Origin: Streptomyces griseomycini
Lineage (GTDB): Bacteria; Actinomycetota; Actinomycetes; Streptomycetales; Streptomycetaceae
Direction: 5' to 3'
DNA: 64,000 nt
Assembly (NCBI RefSeq): GCF_014203535.1
Contig: NZ_JACHJI010000007.1
Coordinates: forward strand, 310,001-374,000
Positions 25,679 to 33,474 of this stretch are shown here, piece after piece. The position numbers and the translations under genes are program-made. Under the pieces are notes generated by a model, which had not been told where the DNA came from, searched no databases, and was given only the letters and a program-made list of their open reading frames with translations. Within the stretch, counting starts at the first letter, position 1. Each line of letters begins with the position of its first letter.

Positions 25679-25882
25679 TCAGGCGGTGACGCGAACCATG
25701 TCGGCCTGCGGGCCTTTCTGGCCCTGCGAGATCTCGAACTCGACCCGCTGGCCCTCTTCCAGGGTGCGGTAGCCGTCCATCTGGATCGCGCTGTAGTGGA
25801 CGAAAACATCCGCACCACCGTCGACCGCGATGAAGCCGTACCCCTTCTCCGCGTTGAACCACTTGACGGTGCCCTGAGCCAT
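25679..25882 (-). CDS. Cold-shock domain protein
   Basis: A 67-residue single cold-shock domain: MAQGTVKWFNAEKGYGFIAV with RNP1 (KGYGFI), then DVFVHYSAIQMDGYRTLEEG with RNP2 (VFVHY), ending GPQADMVRVTA. It binds single-stranded RNA and DNA as an RNA chaperone. The ATG at 25882 has AGGGGAG about 8 bases upstream and gives exact family length. A long leader (up to 430 bases) with a palindrome at 25948-25964 precedes it; long leaders are common in cold-shock genes. It has its own terminator. Confidence 0.97.
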   Translation of the reverse strand: MAQGTVKWFNAEKGYGFIAVDGGADVFVHYSAIQMDGYRTLEEGQRVEFEISQGQKGPQADMVRVTA

Positions 25883-26312
25883 GCCTAACTCCCCTATTAC
25901 TGGCCCTTGCACAGATCCACACTTCGCGGATCCGGGTCAGACCTCACCCCCCAACGGTTGGGGGCGTGCGCCGGAACGCGTCGACCGCGGCTGAATGTAT
26001 CTGCCCAACTGCCGTCTGCAACAGGTCAATCGGACGAGAAATCTGGACGCCGTCGGCCCGGAACATGGCGACGATTCATCCGAATTCGGGGCAAGTCGGG
26101 CCGCACAAAGGGAACAAATGCCGCAAGAAAGGCCCGTATTTTGGCTGTATTCAGTCGGGCGTACGGCAGGAATTCAGGATTCTCGATCAGTGGATCGGGG
26201 GCGCGTTCCCCAACTCTACCGCGCTCAATCCCATGGAATTGCCCCCTCCGCATCTCTCACGGAGGGGGCCGCGCGACGAACGCTCGGTAACGGACGTCAC
26301 CGACGGCAACGA
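25883..26312. other. Leader/promoter region of the cold-shock gene
   Basis: About 430 bases with clearly lower GC than the surroundings from roughly 26000 to 26260. It holds an 8-bp-arm hairpin (25948-25964) close to the cold-shock start. Open frames here lack coding character. It probably contains the promoter and a structured 5' leader; no RNA family was recognised. Confidence 0.45.
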
Positions 26313-26588
26313 TCAGCCGCCGGCGACCGCCGGGATGATGGAGACGCCCGCGCCGTCCGGGGTGGCCGTCTGCAGCCCCTGCTCGAAGCGCACGTCGTCG
26401 TCGTTGACGTAGACGTTGACGAAGCGGCGCAGCTTGCCCTGGTCGTCCAGGACCCGGGCGGCGATCCCGGTGTGGTTCTTCTCCAGGTCCTCGATGACCT
26501 CGGCGAGGGTCGCGCCCTCGGCGCTCACCTCGGCCCGGCCGCCGGTGTAGGTGCGCAGGATGGTGGGGATGCGAACGGTGACGCTCAC
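26313..26588 (-). CDS. ThiS/MoaD/CysO-family sulfur carrier protein
   Basis: A 91-residue beta-grasp protein, MSVTVRIPTILRTYTGGRAE..., with FVNVYVNDDDVRFEQGLQT and ending in VSIIPAVAGG. The C-terminal Gly-Gly is what an E1-like enzyme adenylates and converts to a thiocarboxylate so that the protein can donate sulfur to an acceptor. Length and sequence resemble mycobacterial CysO. The GTG at 26588 has GGAGG 7 bases upstream. It follows a SAM-riboswitch-controlled threonine-synthase-like gene on the same strand (127-base gap), which suggests a shared sulfur-amino-acid role. Its activating enzyme is not in the window. Confidence 0.9.
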   Translation of the reverse strand: MSVTVRIPTILRTYTGGRAEVSAEGATLAEVIEDLEKNHTGIAARVLDDQGKLRRFVNVYVNDDDVRFEQGLQTATPDGAGVSIIPAVAGG

Positions 26589-26715
26589 GGTGAAACCTCC
26601 GGTCGGGTGACGGCCCCGGGGGGCGCGGGGCCGTGTCGGGTGTGCGGCTGCCGCCGCGCGGCGGGCACGACCGGCCACGGGCGGCCCGCACACGGGAAAC
26701 GGACGGGGACGGCCC

Positions 26716-28008
26716 CTAGACGAGCCCGGCCTCGCGGAACGAGTCCAGGGTGGGACGGATCGTCGCGGTCAGCCCCGTGCCGGCCACCGCGTCCAGCGTC
26801 TTCAGGCCGTCGCCGGTGTTGAGCACGACCGTCGTGAGCGACGGGTCCAGCACGCCGTTCTCGATCAGCTTCTTCGTGACGCCGACCGTCACACCGCCGG
26901 CGGTCTCCGCGAAGATGCCCTCGGTGCGGGCCAGCAGCTTGATGGCGTCCACGACCTGCTCGTCCGTCACGTCCTCCACGGCACCGCCGGTGCGGCGCGC
27001 GATGTCCAGGACGTACGGGCCGTCGGCGGGGTTGCCGATGGCGAGCGACTTGGCGATGGTGTTCGGCTTCTGCGGCCGGACGACGTCGTGGCCCGCCTTG
27101 TACGCGGTCGACACCGGCGAGCAGCCCTCCGCCTGCGCACCGAAGATCTTGTACGGCCGGTCCTCGACCAGCCCGAGCCCGATCAGCTCCTGCAGGCCCT
27201 TGTCGATCTTCGTGAGCTGGGACCCTGAGGCGATGGGGACGACGATCTGGTCCGGCAGCCGCCAGCCGAGCTGCTCGCAGATCTCGTACGCGAGGGTCTT
27301 CGACCCCTCCGCGTAGTACGGCCGCAGGTTGACGTTGACGAAGCCCCAGCCCTCGCCGGCCGGGTCGCCGATCAGCTCGGAGCAGAAACGGTTAACGTCG
27401 TCGTAGTTGCCCTCGATGCCGACGAGCTCGCCGCCGTAGACGGCGGCCATGACGACCTTGCCCTGCTCCAGGTCGTGCGGGATGAACACGCAGGAGCGGA
27501 AGCCGGCCCGCGCGGCGGCGGCGCCGACGGCGCCGGCCAGGTTGCCGGTGGAGGAGCAGGACAGGGTGGTGAAGCCGAAGGCGCGGGCGGCCTCCAGGGC
27601 CTGGGCGACGACGCGGTCCTTGAAGGAGTGCGTCGGGTTGCCGGAGTCGTCCTTGACGTACAGGCCGCCGGTGACGCCGAGTTCGCGGGCGAGGTTGTCG
27701 GCCCGGACGAGCTTGGTCCAGCCCGGGTTCAGGTTCGGCTTGGTCGCCACGTCCGCCGGGACGGGCAGCAGCGGCGCGTAGCGCCAGATGTTCGCGGGAC
27801 CCGCCTCGATCCGCTTGCGGAGCTCCTCGGCGTCGTGGGCCGAGAAGTCGTAGGCGATCTCCAGCGGGCCGAAACACTCCTCACAGGCGAAGACCGGGCC
27901 GAGCGGTACGCGGTGACCGCATTCGCGGCAGGAGAGCGCGGCGGCGGGGCCCAGATCGACGGGGGAAGCGGCGGAGTCGGTGGTGCTTGCAACAGTCTGC
28001 ACAGCCAT
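26716..28008 (-). CDS. thrC: Threonine synthase-like PLP enzyme under a SAM riboswitch
   Basis: A 430-residue fold-type II PLP enzyme. Residues 27-45 form an N-terminal zinc ribbon (CREC ... CEEC). The PLP lysine is K130 in DSGNPTHSFKDR, SCSSTGNLAGAVGAAAARAG binds the PLP phosphate region, and PIASGSQLTKIDKGL and EGIFAETAGGVTVGV are typical of ThrC. Threonine synthase converts O-phosphohomoserine to threonine. Because a SAM-I riboswitch lies upstream and a sulfur-carrier gene lies downstream, the enzyme might instead make homocysteine from O-phosphohomoserine; that is inference. Many Streptomyces carry another thrC in a hom-thrC-thrB cluster, from memory. AGGAGAAAGG lies 12 bases before the ATG. 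Confidence 0.93.
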   Translation of the reverse strand: MAVQTVASTTDSAASPVDLGPAAALSCRECGHRVPLGPVFACEECFGPLEIAYDFSAHDAEELRKRIEAGPANIWRYAPLLPVPADVATKPNLNPGWTKLVRADNLARELGVTGGLYVKDDSGNPTHSFKDRVVAQALEAARAFGFTTLSCSSTGNLAGAVGAAAARAGFRSCVFIPHDLEQGKVVMAAVYGGELVGIEGNYDDVNRFCSELIGDPAGEGWGFVNVNLRPYYAEGSKTLAYEICEQLGWRLPDQIVVPIASGSQLTKIDKGLQELIGLGLVEDRPYKIFGAQAEGCSPVSTAYKAGHDVVRPQKPNTIAKSLAIGNPADGPYVLDIARRTGGAVEDVTDEQVVDAIKLLARTEGIFAETAGGVTVGVTKKLIENGVLDPSLTTVVLNTGDGLKTLDAVAGTGLTATIRPTLDSFREAGLV

Positions 28009-28043
28009 GTGAGGCGAGGCCCTTTCTCCTCATCTTCCTCACG

Positions 28044-28185
28044 ACGCATCTCGCCGTGAGACGGATTTGGCACCTTCCCTAGCCGGGAGCCTCGCGGTGA
28101 CGATCAACGGTGATCTACGAGAACCGGCTGGAGGGTTGCCGGGGCTTCATCGGGCCGTGTCCCTCTGCCCCTCTGGATGAGCGGT
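28044..28185 (-). promoter_or_regulatory. SAM-I (S-box) riboswitch upstream of thrC
   Basis: Read on the minus strand, the leader contains the S-box landmarks in order: CTCATCCAGAG and GCAGAGGGA (28180-28161), GGCCCGATGAAGCC then GGCAACC (28156-28134), a variable arm, GGTGCCAAATCC (28074-28063) and the closing GAGATGCG (28052-28045). SAM binding should alter the region around the thrC ribosome-binding site, 14 bases downstream of the aptamer, where GATGAGGAG could pair with the 5' CTCATC. A TACAGT -10 box is at 28241-28246. Confidence 0.9.
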
Positions 28186-28318
28186 ATGCGGTTGTGGACG
28201 ACGGAGACCCGGTGTGCGTGGGGCGTCCGCGTTGCTCAAGACTGTAACCGACGGCCAGGACGGTTGAGATAGTCGTCCGAACCGCGAGATGGATCACAGA
28301 GGTGAGGAGCCGCAGACC

Positions 28319-29263
28319 GTGCTGGAAGAAGTCGAGCGCTGGCTGAGCGAACGCTCCTGGTCCGTGACCGACCGCCCGCTGCACCGGCTGCTGGCGGCCA
28401 AGAGCGCCACCGGCCAGTCGGTCAGCGTCGTTCTCCCCGCGCTCAACGAGGAGGAGACGGTCGGCGACATCGTCGCGGCGATCCGCCGCGATCTGGTGCG
28501 GCGGGCCCCGCTCGTCGACGAGATCGTGGTCGTCGACTCCGGTTCGACCGACCGCACGTCCGAGGTCGCCGCCGCGGCGGGCGCACGCGTGGTGCACCGC
28601 GACACGATCCTCCCCCGGCTGCCCGCCGTCCCCGGCAAGGGCGAGGTGCTCTGGCGCTCGCTGCTGGTCACCGACGGCGACATCGTCTGCTTCGTCGACG
28701 CCGACCTGAGGGAGTTCTCCTCCGACTTCGTCTCCGGCATCGTCGGCCCGCTGCTCACCGACCCGGACGTGCAGCTGGTCAAGGCCATGTACGACCGCCC
28801 CCTCGGTACCGCGGCCGGGCAGGGCGGCCGGGTCACGGAGCTGGTGGCCCGCCCGCTGCTCAACATGCACTGGCCGCAGCTGGCCGGCTTCGTCCAGCCC
28901 CTCGGCGGCGAGTACGCGGCCCGCCGCTCCCTGCTGGAACAGCTCCCCTTCCCCGTCGGCTACGGCGTGGAGCTCGGCATGCTGGTCGACGCCCTGCACC
29001 TGGTCGGCCTGGACTCCCTCGCCCAGGTGGACGTCGGCGTCCGCATCCATCGCCACCAGGACGGCCGGGCCCTCGGCCGCATGGCCGCCGCGATCTACCG
29101 CACCGCCCAGCTCCGGCTGGCCCGCGGCCACCTGGTGCGCCCCGCGCTCACCCAGTTCGAGCGGACCGGCGACGGCTTCGAACCCCGCACGTACTCGGTG
29201 GACACGGAGGAGCGGCCTCCGATGGCGGAGATCGCGGAGTACCAGGCGCGGAGGGTGGCCTGA
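28319..29263 (+). CDS. gpgS: Glucosyl-3-phosphoglycerate synthase
   Basis: A 314-residue retaining glycosyltransferase of family GT81. GpgS transfers glucose from a nucleotide sugar to 3-phosphoglycerate, the first step to glucosylglycerate and, in mycobacteria, methylglucose lipopolysaccharide. Visible: VSVVLPALNEEETVGDIV, VVVDSGSTDRTSEVAAAAGA, VPGKGEVLWRSLLVTDGDIV, the DxD motif FVDADL, GGRVTELVARPLL, VQPLGGEYAARRS and VGYGVELGMLVDAL. The GTG at 28319 follows GGTGAGGAG; an in-frame ATG at 28289 would add 10 residues. It is upstream of the trehalose genes, so it may belong to a compatible-solute neighbourhood. Confidence 0.9.
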   Translation: MLEEVERWLSERSWSVTDRPLHRLLAAKSATGQSVSVVLPALNEEETVGDIVAAIRRDLVRRAPLVDEIVVVDSGSTDRTSEVAAAAGARVVHRDTILPRLPAVPGKGEVLWRSLLVTDGDIVCFVDADLREFSSDFVSGIVGPLLTDPDVQLVKAMYDRPLGTAAGQGGRVTELVARPLLNMHWPQLAGFVQPLGGEYAARRSLLEQLPFPVGYGVELGMLVDALHLVGLDSLAQVDVGVRIHRHQDGRALGRMAAAIYRTAQLRLARGHLVRPALTQFERTGDGFEPRTYSVDTEERPPMAEIAEYQARRVA

Positions 29264-29358
29264 CGCGGACGGCCCTGGACGGTCGGCCAGGGGGCATCCG
29301 GCCGTATACGGCCGTTCCGCGCGTTTGAGCGTTTATGGGTCGGGCTAAGTTGAGGCGT

Positions 29359-30810
29359 ATGGCTTCCACGCAGGCTGTTCAGGGTGCTCAGGTACTGGTC
29401 GCGTCGAATCGCGGACCCGTCTCGTACACGGTGGGCGAGGACGGTTCGCTGCGGACCAAACGGGGCGGCGGCGGACTGGTGTCCGGGCTGTCGGCGATCG
29501 GTCCGGAGGCGGGGGCGCTGTGGGTGTGCTCGGCGCTGTCCGACGGCGACCGCGAGGCCGTGCGGCGCGGGGTCGGCGAGGACGGCGTGCGGATGCTGGA
29601 CGTCCCGGCGGACGTGCACGCCGACGCGTACAACGGAATCGCCAACTCGGTGCTGTGGTTCGTGCACCACATGCTCTACCAGACCCCGCTGGAGCCGGTC
29701 TTCGACGCGGAGTTCCGGCGGCAGTGGGCGTCCTACGAGGCGTACAACCGCGCCTTCGCCGAGGCGCTGGCCGAGGAGGCGGCGCCCGGGGCGGCGGTGC
29801 TGGTGCAGGACTACCACCTGACGCTGGTCCCCGGGATGCTCCGCGAACTCCGCCCGGACCTGCGGATCGGTCACTTCTCGCACACGCCGTGGGCGCCGCC
29901 GGAGTACTTCCGGATGCTGCCCGACGACATCGCCGGCCAGGTGCTGCGCGGGATGCTGGGCGCCGACCGGCTGGGCTTCCTCACCCGCCGCTGGGCGGAC
30001 GCGTTCACCGCGTGCTGCGAGCGGTTCGCGGGCGGCCTCGGGGACACCCGGATCGGCGTGCACGGGCTGGGGGCCGACGCGGACTTCCTGCGCGCCCGGT
30101 CCCAGGAGGCGGACGTGAAGGAGCGGATGGCCGCGCTGCGGGAGGAGATCGGCGCGGCTCCCGACGGCGGTGCGCGCAAGACGATCGTCCGGGTCGACCG
30201 GACCGAGCTGTCGAAGAACATCGTGCGCGGTCTGCTGGCGTACCGGCAGCTGCTGGAGGACCATCCCGAGTGCCGCGAGCGGGTCGTGCACGTCGCCTTC
30301 GCCTACCCCTCCCGGCAGGACCTCGCGGTGTACCGCGACTACATGGCCGAGGTGCGGCGGGTCGCGGACGGGATCAACGAGCGGTACGGCACTTCGGGCT
30401 GGCGGCCGGTCGTGCTGCACCTCGAGGACGACTTCGCGCGCTCGCTGGCCGCGTACCGGATGGCGGACGTGGCCCTGGTCAACCCCGTCCGCGACGGCAT
30501 GAACCTGGTCGCCAAGGAGATGCCGGTCGTCTCCGACACGGGCTGCGCGCTGGTGCTGTCCCGGGAGGCGGGCGCCCACGAGGAGCTGGGCGAGGACGCG
30601 ATCACCGTCAACCCGTACGACGTGGTCGACACGGCGCGCGCCCTGCACGAGGCCCTGACCATGGGCCCGGCGGAGCGGACCGAGCGCAGCAAGCGCCTGG
30701 CCGCGGCGGCGACCGCGCTGCCGCCGGCGCGGTGGTTCCTGGACCAGCTGAACGCGCTGCGGGACGGGCCGGGGGACGGCACCGCGACCGGCCGACCGGC
30801 TGACGGCTGA
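29359..30810 (+). CDS. otsA: Trehalose-6-phosphate synthase
   Basis: A 483-residue GT20 glycosyltransferase that joins UDP- or GDP-glucose to glucose-6-phosphate to form trehalose-6-phosphate. Visible: VLVASNRGPVSYTV, TKRGGGGLVSGLSAI (phosphate-binding Gly loop), NSVLWFVHHMLYQ, VQDYHLTLVPGMLRELRPDL, VDRTELSKNIVRGL and NPVRDGMNLVAKEMPV near the C-terminus. Trehalose protects spores and hyphae from stress. TAAGTT ends 7 bases before the ATG at 29359, so the mRNA is probably leaderless. otsB starts 66 bases downstream with its own -10 box. Confidence 0.96.
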   Translation: MASTQAVQGAQVLVASNRGPVSYTVGEDGSLRTKRGGGGLVSGLSAIGPEAGALWVCSALSDGDREAVRRGVGEDGVRMLDVPADVHADAYNGIANSVLWFVHHMLYQTPLEPVFDAEFRRQWASYEAYNRAFAEALAEEAAPGAAVLVQDYHLTLVPGMLRELRPDLRIGHFSHTPWAPPEYFRMLPDDIAGQVLRGMLGADRLGFLTRRWADAFTACCERFAGGLGDTRIGVHGLGADADFLRARSQEADVKERMAALREEIGAAPDGGARKTIVRVDRTELSKNIVRGLLAYRQLLEDHPECRERVVHVAFAYPSRQDLAVYRDYMAEVRRVADGINERYGTSGWRPVVLHLEDDFARSLAAYRMADVALVNPVRDGMNLVAKEMPVVSDTGCALVLSREAGAHEELGEDAITVNPYDVVDTARALHEALTMGPAERTERSKRLAAAATALPPARWFLDQLNALRDGPGDGTATGRPADG

Positions 30811-30876
30811 CCGGAACGCGACGGCACCGGTCCTCACGCAGGCGTACGGGTGCCGGGGCGTGGATAGGTTGGCGGT

Positions 30877-31776
30877 ATGGGCAACCCAACGGATTCCACG
30901 GACCCGAACGCGACGGCCCCGGACGCCGGGGCCCCCGGTGCCGCCGACGGCCTGCCGGCGCCCGCCACGCGGACCGGGCGGGAGGCGCTGGAGGCGCTTC
31001 TGGCCCGGCCGGGACGGGCGCTGGTCGCCCTCGACTTCGACGGGACGCTCGCCCCGATCGTGCCCGACCCGGAGCAGGCCCGCGCGCACCCCGACGCGGT
31101 GCCCGCGCTCGCCGCGCTCGCCCCGAAGGTGGCGGCGGTCGCGGTCGTCACCGGGCGGCCCGCCGGGGTGGCCGTGCGGCACGGCGGCTTCGCGGGCGTG
31201 CCCGGTCTGGAGCACCTCGTCGTGCTCGGCCACTACGGGGCCGAGCGCTGGGACGCGGTGACCGGCACGGTCACCGCACCCGCCCCGCACCCCGGTGTCG
31301 CCGCCGCCCGCGCGGAGCTGCCGGGGCTGCTCGACCGGGTCGGCGCGTGGCGGGGCACCTGGATCGAGGAGAAGGGGCGGGCGGTGGCCGTCCACACCCG
31401 CAGGGCCGCCGACCCCCAGGCCGCCTTCGAGGCGCTGCGCGAGCCGCTGACCGACCTCGCCGCCCGGCACGGCCTGATCGTCGAGCCCGGCCGCATGGTC
31501 CTGGAGCTGCGCCCGCCCGGCATGGACAAGGGCGTCGCCCTGGCGGAGTACGCCCGTGAGATCGGCGCCGAGTCGGTGCTGTACGCCGGGGACGACCTGG
31601 GCGACCTCCCCGCCTACGCCGCCGTCGACAAGCTCCGCGCCGACGGCACCCCCGGCCTGCTGGTGTGCAGCGGCAGCGACGAGGTCACGGAGCTGAGGGA
31701 GCGCGCGGACGTGGTGGTCGACGGCCCGGCGGGGGTGGTGGCGCTGCTCCGGTCCCTGGCGGCCCGGATCGGCTGA
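30877..31776 (+). CDS. otsB: Trehalose-6-phosphate phosphatase
   Basis: A 299-residue HAD-superfamily phosphatase that removes phosphate from trehalose-6-phosphate, completing the OtsA-OtsB pathway. Motif I is VALDFDGTLAPIVPD (nucleophile Asp near residue 52), motif II is AVVTGRPAGVA, the cap contains WIEEKGRAVAVHTRRA and PGRMVLELRPPGMDKGVAL, and motif IV is VLYAGDDLGDLPAY. TAGGTT ends 6 bases before the ATG, suggesting an independent leaderless transcript in addition to any read-through from otsA. Confidence 0.96.
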   Translation: MGNPTDSTDPNATAPDAGAPGAADGLPAPATRTGREALEALLARPGRALVALDFDGTLAPIVPDPEQARAHPDAVPALAALAPKVAAVAVVTGRPAGVAVRHGGFAGVPGLEHLVVLGHYGAERWDAVTGTVTAPAPHPGVAAARAELPGLLDRVGAWRGTWIEEKGRAVAVHTRRAADPQAAFEALREPLTDLAARHGLIVEPGRMVLELRPPGMDKGVALAEYAREIGAESVLYAGDDLGDLPAYAAVDKLRADGTPGLLVCSGSDEVTELRERADVVVDGPAGVVALLRSLAARIG

Positions 31777-31789
31777 CGGCGCCGTCAGC
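31772..31789. terminator. 18-bp palindrome spanning two convergent stop codons
   Basis: GCTGACGGC followed by GCCGTCAGC forms a perfect palindrome containing the TGA of otsB (31774-31776) and the TGA of the convergent DUF3263 gene (31785-31787). With no loop it is a modest terminator at best, though it may form a cruciform or RNA hairpin. Confidence 0.35.
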
Positions 31790-32018
31790 GCTGGGCGCGG
31801 CGGGACTCCCGGACGCGGCGCAGGCGGTTCACCGTCACCGGGTCGTGGGCCAGCGCGCGCGGGTCGTCGAGCAGGGCGTTGAGGAGCTGGTAGTAGCGCA
31901 CCGGGACCAGGCCCAGCTCCTCGCGTATCGCCCGTTCCTTCGCGCCGGGGCCGGGGAAGCCGCGGCGTTCCAGCGCGAGGATGTCCTGTTCGCGTCGGTC
32001 CAGCCGTTCCTCGTCCAT
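31785..32018 (-). CDS. DUF3263 domain protein
   Basis: A 77-residue helical protein matching DUF3263: MDEERLDRREQDILALERRG, KERAIREELGLVPVRYYQLLNALLDDPRAL, PVTVNRLRRVRESRRAQR. The middle looks like a helix-turn-helix, so DNA binding is possible. TACGGT ends 7 bases before the ATG at 32018 on this strand, so a leaderless transcript is likely. Convergent with otsB. Role unknown. Confidence 0.9.
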   Translation of the reverse strand: MDEERLDRREQDILALERRGFPGPGAKERAIREELGLVPVRYYQLLNALLDDPRALAHDPVTVNRLRRVRESRRAQR

Positions 32019-32089
32019 GGTCCGCACCGTAGCCCCTGCCGCTGACAGCCGGGAGGGGCACCAGGGTCAGGGCGGGCCGGGAGCGGGGC

Positions 32090-33355
32090 CTACTCCGCGC
32101 TCTCCGCCCGCGTGGCCGCCGCCTGGATCGCGCCCAGGACGCCCGCCGGGCTGCCGCCCGGGGCGACCGCCTTGCCGATCCTCTTCTTGATCTCCGCGCT
32201 GACCGCGGCCCAGGAGGTGGTGCCGACCGGGTAGAGCTCCGAGGTCGGCAGCTGGTCGAGGAAGGGCTCGAGGTCCTTGTCCTGCCCGGACGCGCTCATC
32301 GCCCGGGAGGCGGAGTTGGTGACCGGCAGCAGGTCGTACTCGCGGGAGAAGTCGAGCACGTTCTCCTCGCTGTAGACGAAGTCGAGGAACTCGCCGACCT
32401 CGTCGCGGTGGCCGTTCTTCTTGAAGGCCATCATCCAGTCGGCGACACCGAGCGTGGACCGGCTCTCCTCGTCGGCGCCCGGCGTCGGCACCATGCCGTA
32501 CTCCACGCCCTTCTTCTCGGCCATCTCCATCAGCGAGGGGTGGCCGTTGAGCATGCCGACGTCACCGGCGGCGAACGCGGCGAACGCCTCGGCCCGGTCG
32601 AGCTCCCCCGGTGCGACCGGACCGGTCAGGCCCTTGCCGACCAGCTCGTTCTTCAGCCAGTTGAACGTCTCGACGTTCTCCACGGAGTCGATGGTGTACG
32701 CGCCCATCAGGTCGGTGTAGCCGCCCTCGCCGCTGAGCAGCCACTGCATGGTCTCGGCCTGCGCCTCCTCCGGGCCGAGCGGCAGCGCGTAGGGGTACTT
32801 CACGCCCTCGGCCTTGAGCGCCTCGGCGTTCGCGGCGAGGTCGTCCCAGGTCTTCGGCGGGGTGAGGCCGGCCTCGGCGAACAGCTCCTTGTTGTAGAAC
32901 AGCACGCGCGTGGAGGAGGCGAAGGGCATGCCGTACTGGATCCCGTCGACCTGGCCCGCCGAGGCCAGCTGGGAGAGGAAGTCCGCCTGGACGGGGATGG
33001 AGAGCAGGTCGTCGGCCTGGTAGAGCAGGCCGTCGGCCGCGTAGTCGGCGTACGCGCCGATCTGTGCCAGGTCCGGCGGGTCGCCCGCGTCGACCATCTC
33101 CTTGACCTCGCGGTCGACGTCGGTCCAGGAGTGGACGCTGACGTCGACCGTCACGCCGGGGTGGTCGGCCTCGTACCGCTCGACCAGGTCGGCCCAGTAC
33201 TTCTCGGAGCTGTTGGCCGCACTGTCGCCGTAGTCGGCGGCGACCAGTTTCAGGGTGACGTCGGAGGAGCCTCCGCCACCGCACCCGCCGAGGACTCCCA
33301 TCAGTCCCAGTGCGGACACCGCCGCGATCGCCCTTGTCCTGACCCGCCGCTGCAC
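32090..33355 (-). CDS. Sugar ABC transporter solute-binding lipoprotein
   Basis: A 421-residue cluster-1 solute-binding protein. The signal peptide ends in a lipobox (IAAVSALGLMGVLGGCGGGG, Cys near 27), so it is anchored outside the membrane. LKLVAADYGDSAANSSEKYW, YEADHPGVTVDVSVHSWTDV, GMPFASSTRVLFYNKELFAE and AFKKNGHRDEVGEFLDFVYS are family hallmarks. No permease or ATPase genes adjoin; MsiK (51206) could energise its partner permeases. It is divergent from nagK with two dre-like sites between, so DasR probably represses it. The GTG at 33355 is chosen because the longer frame to 33415 would enter the operator. Confidence 0.9.
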   Translation of the reverse strand: MQRRVRTRAIAAVSALGLMGVLGGCGGGGSSDVTLKLVAADYGDSAANSSEKYWADLVERYEADHPGVTVDVSVHSWTDVDREVKEMVDAGDPPDLAQIGAYADYAADGLLYQADDLLSIPVQADFLSQLASAGQVDGIQYGMPFASSTRVLFYNKELFAEAGLTPPKTWDDLAANAEALKAEGVKYPYALPLGPEEAQAETMQWLLSGEGGYTDLMGAYTIDSVENVETFNWLKNELVGKGLTGPVAPGELDRAEAFAAFAAGDVGMLNGHPSLMEMAEKKGVEYGMVPTPGADEESRSTLGVADWMMAFKKNGHRDEVGEFLDFVYSEENVLDFSREYDLLPVTNSASRAMSASGQDKDLEPFLDQLPTSELYPVGTTSWAAVSAEIKKRIGKAVAPGGSPAGVLGAIQAAATRAESAE

Positions 33356-33412
33356 TGCTCTTGCCCCAACTCTGGCGCTCCGCGCCGTCCGAAAGGTTTT
33401 CGATAATCGGAA

Positions 33413-33428
33413 CAAGGTCTACACCACG
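33413..33428. promoter_or_regulatory. Weak DasR-like operator
   Basis: CAAGGTCTACACCACG keeps the GGTCTA and ACCA parts of the dre consensus (about 11 of 16). It is 2 bases from a stronger site, within the divergent nagK / binding-protein promoter. Confidence 0.5.
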
Positions 33429-33430
33429 CG

Positions 33431-33446
33431 AGTGGACTAGACCTCT
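33431..33446. promoter_or_regulatory. DasR-like operator (dre) of nagK-nagA
   Basis: AGTGGACTAGACCTCT matches the dre consensus at 14 of 16 positions. It lies 29 bases before the nagK GTG, near the expected -35. nagKA is a known DasR target in S. coelicolor. Confidence 0.8.
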
Positions 33447-33474
33447 CCCGGGTCCCCGGGCCACACTGTTTCCC

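Noticed and set aside
26026..26253. A 75-codon minus-strand frame upstream of the cold-shock gene
   Set aside because: It lies in the AT-richer leader, has no ribosome-binding site and has weak third-position GC.
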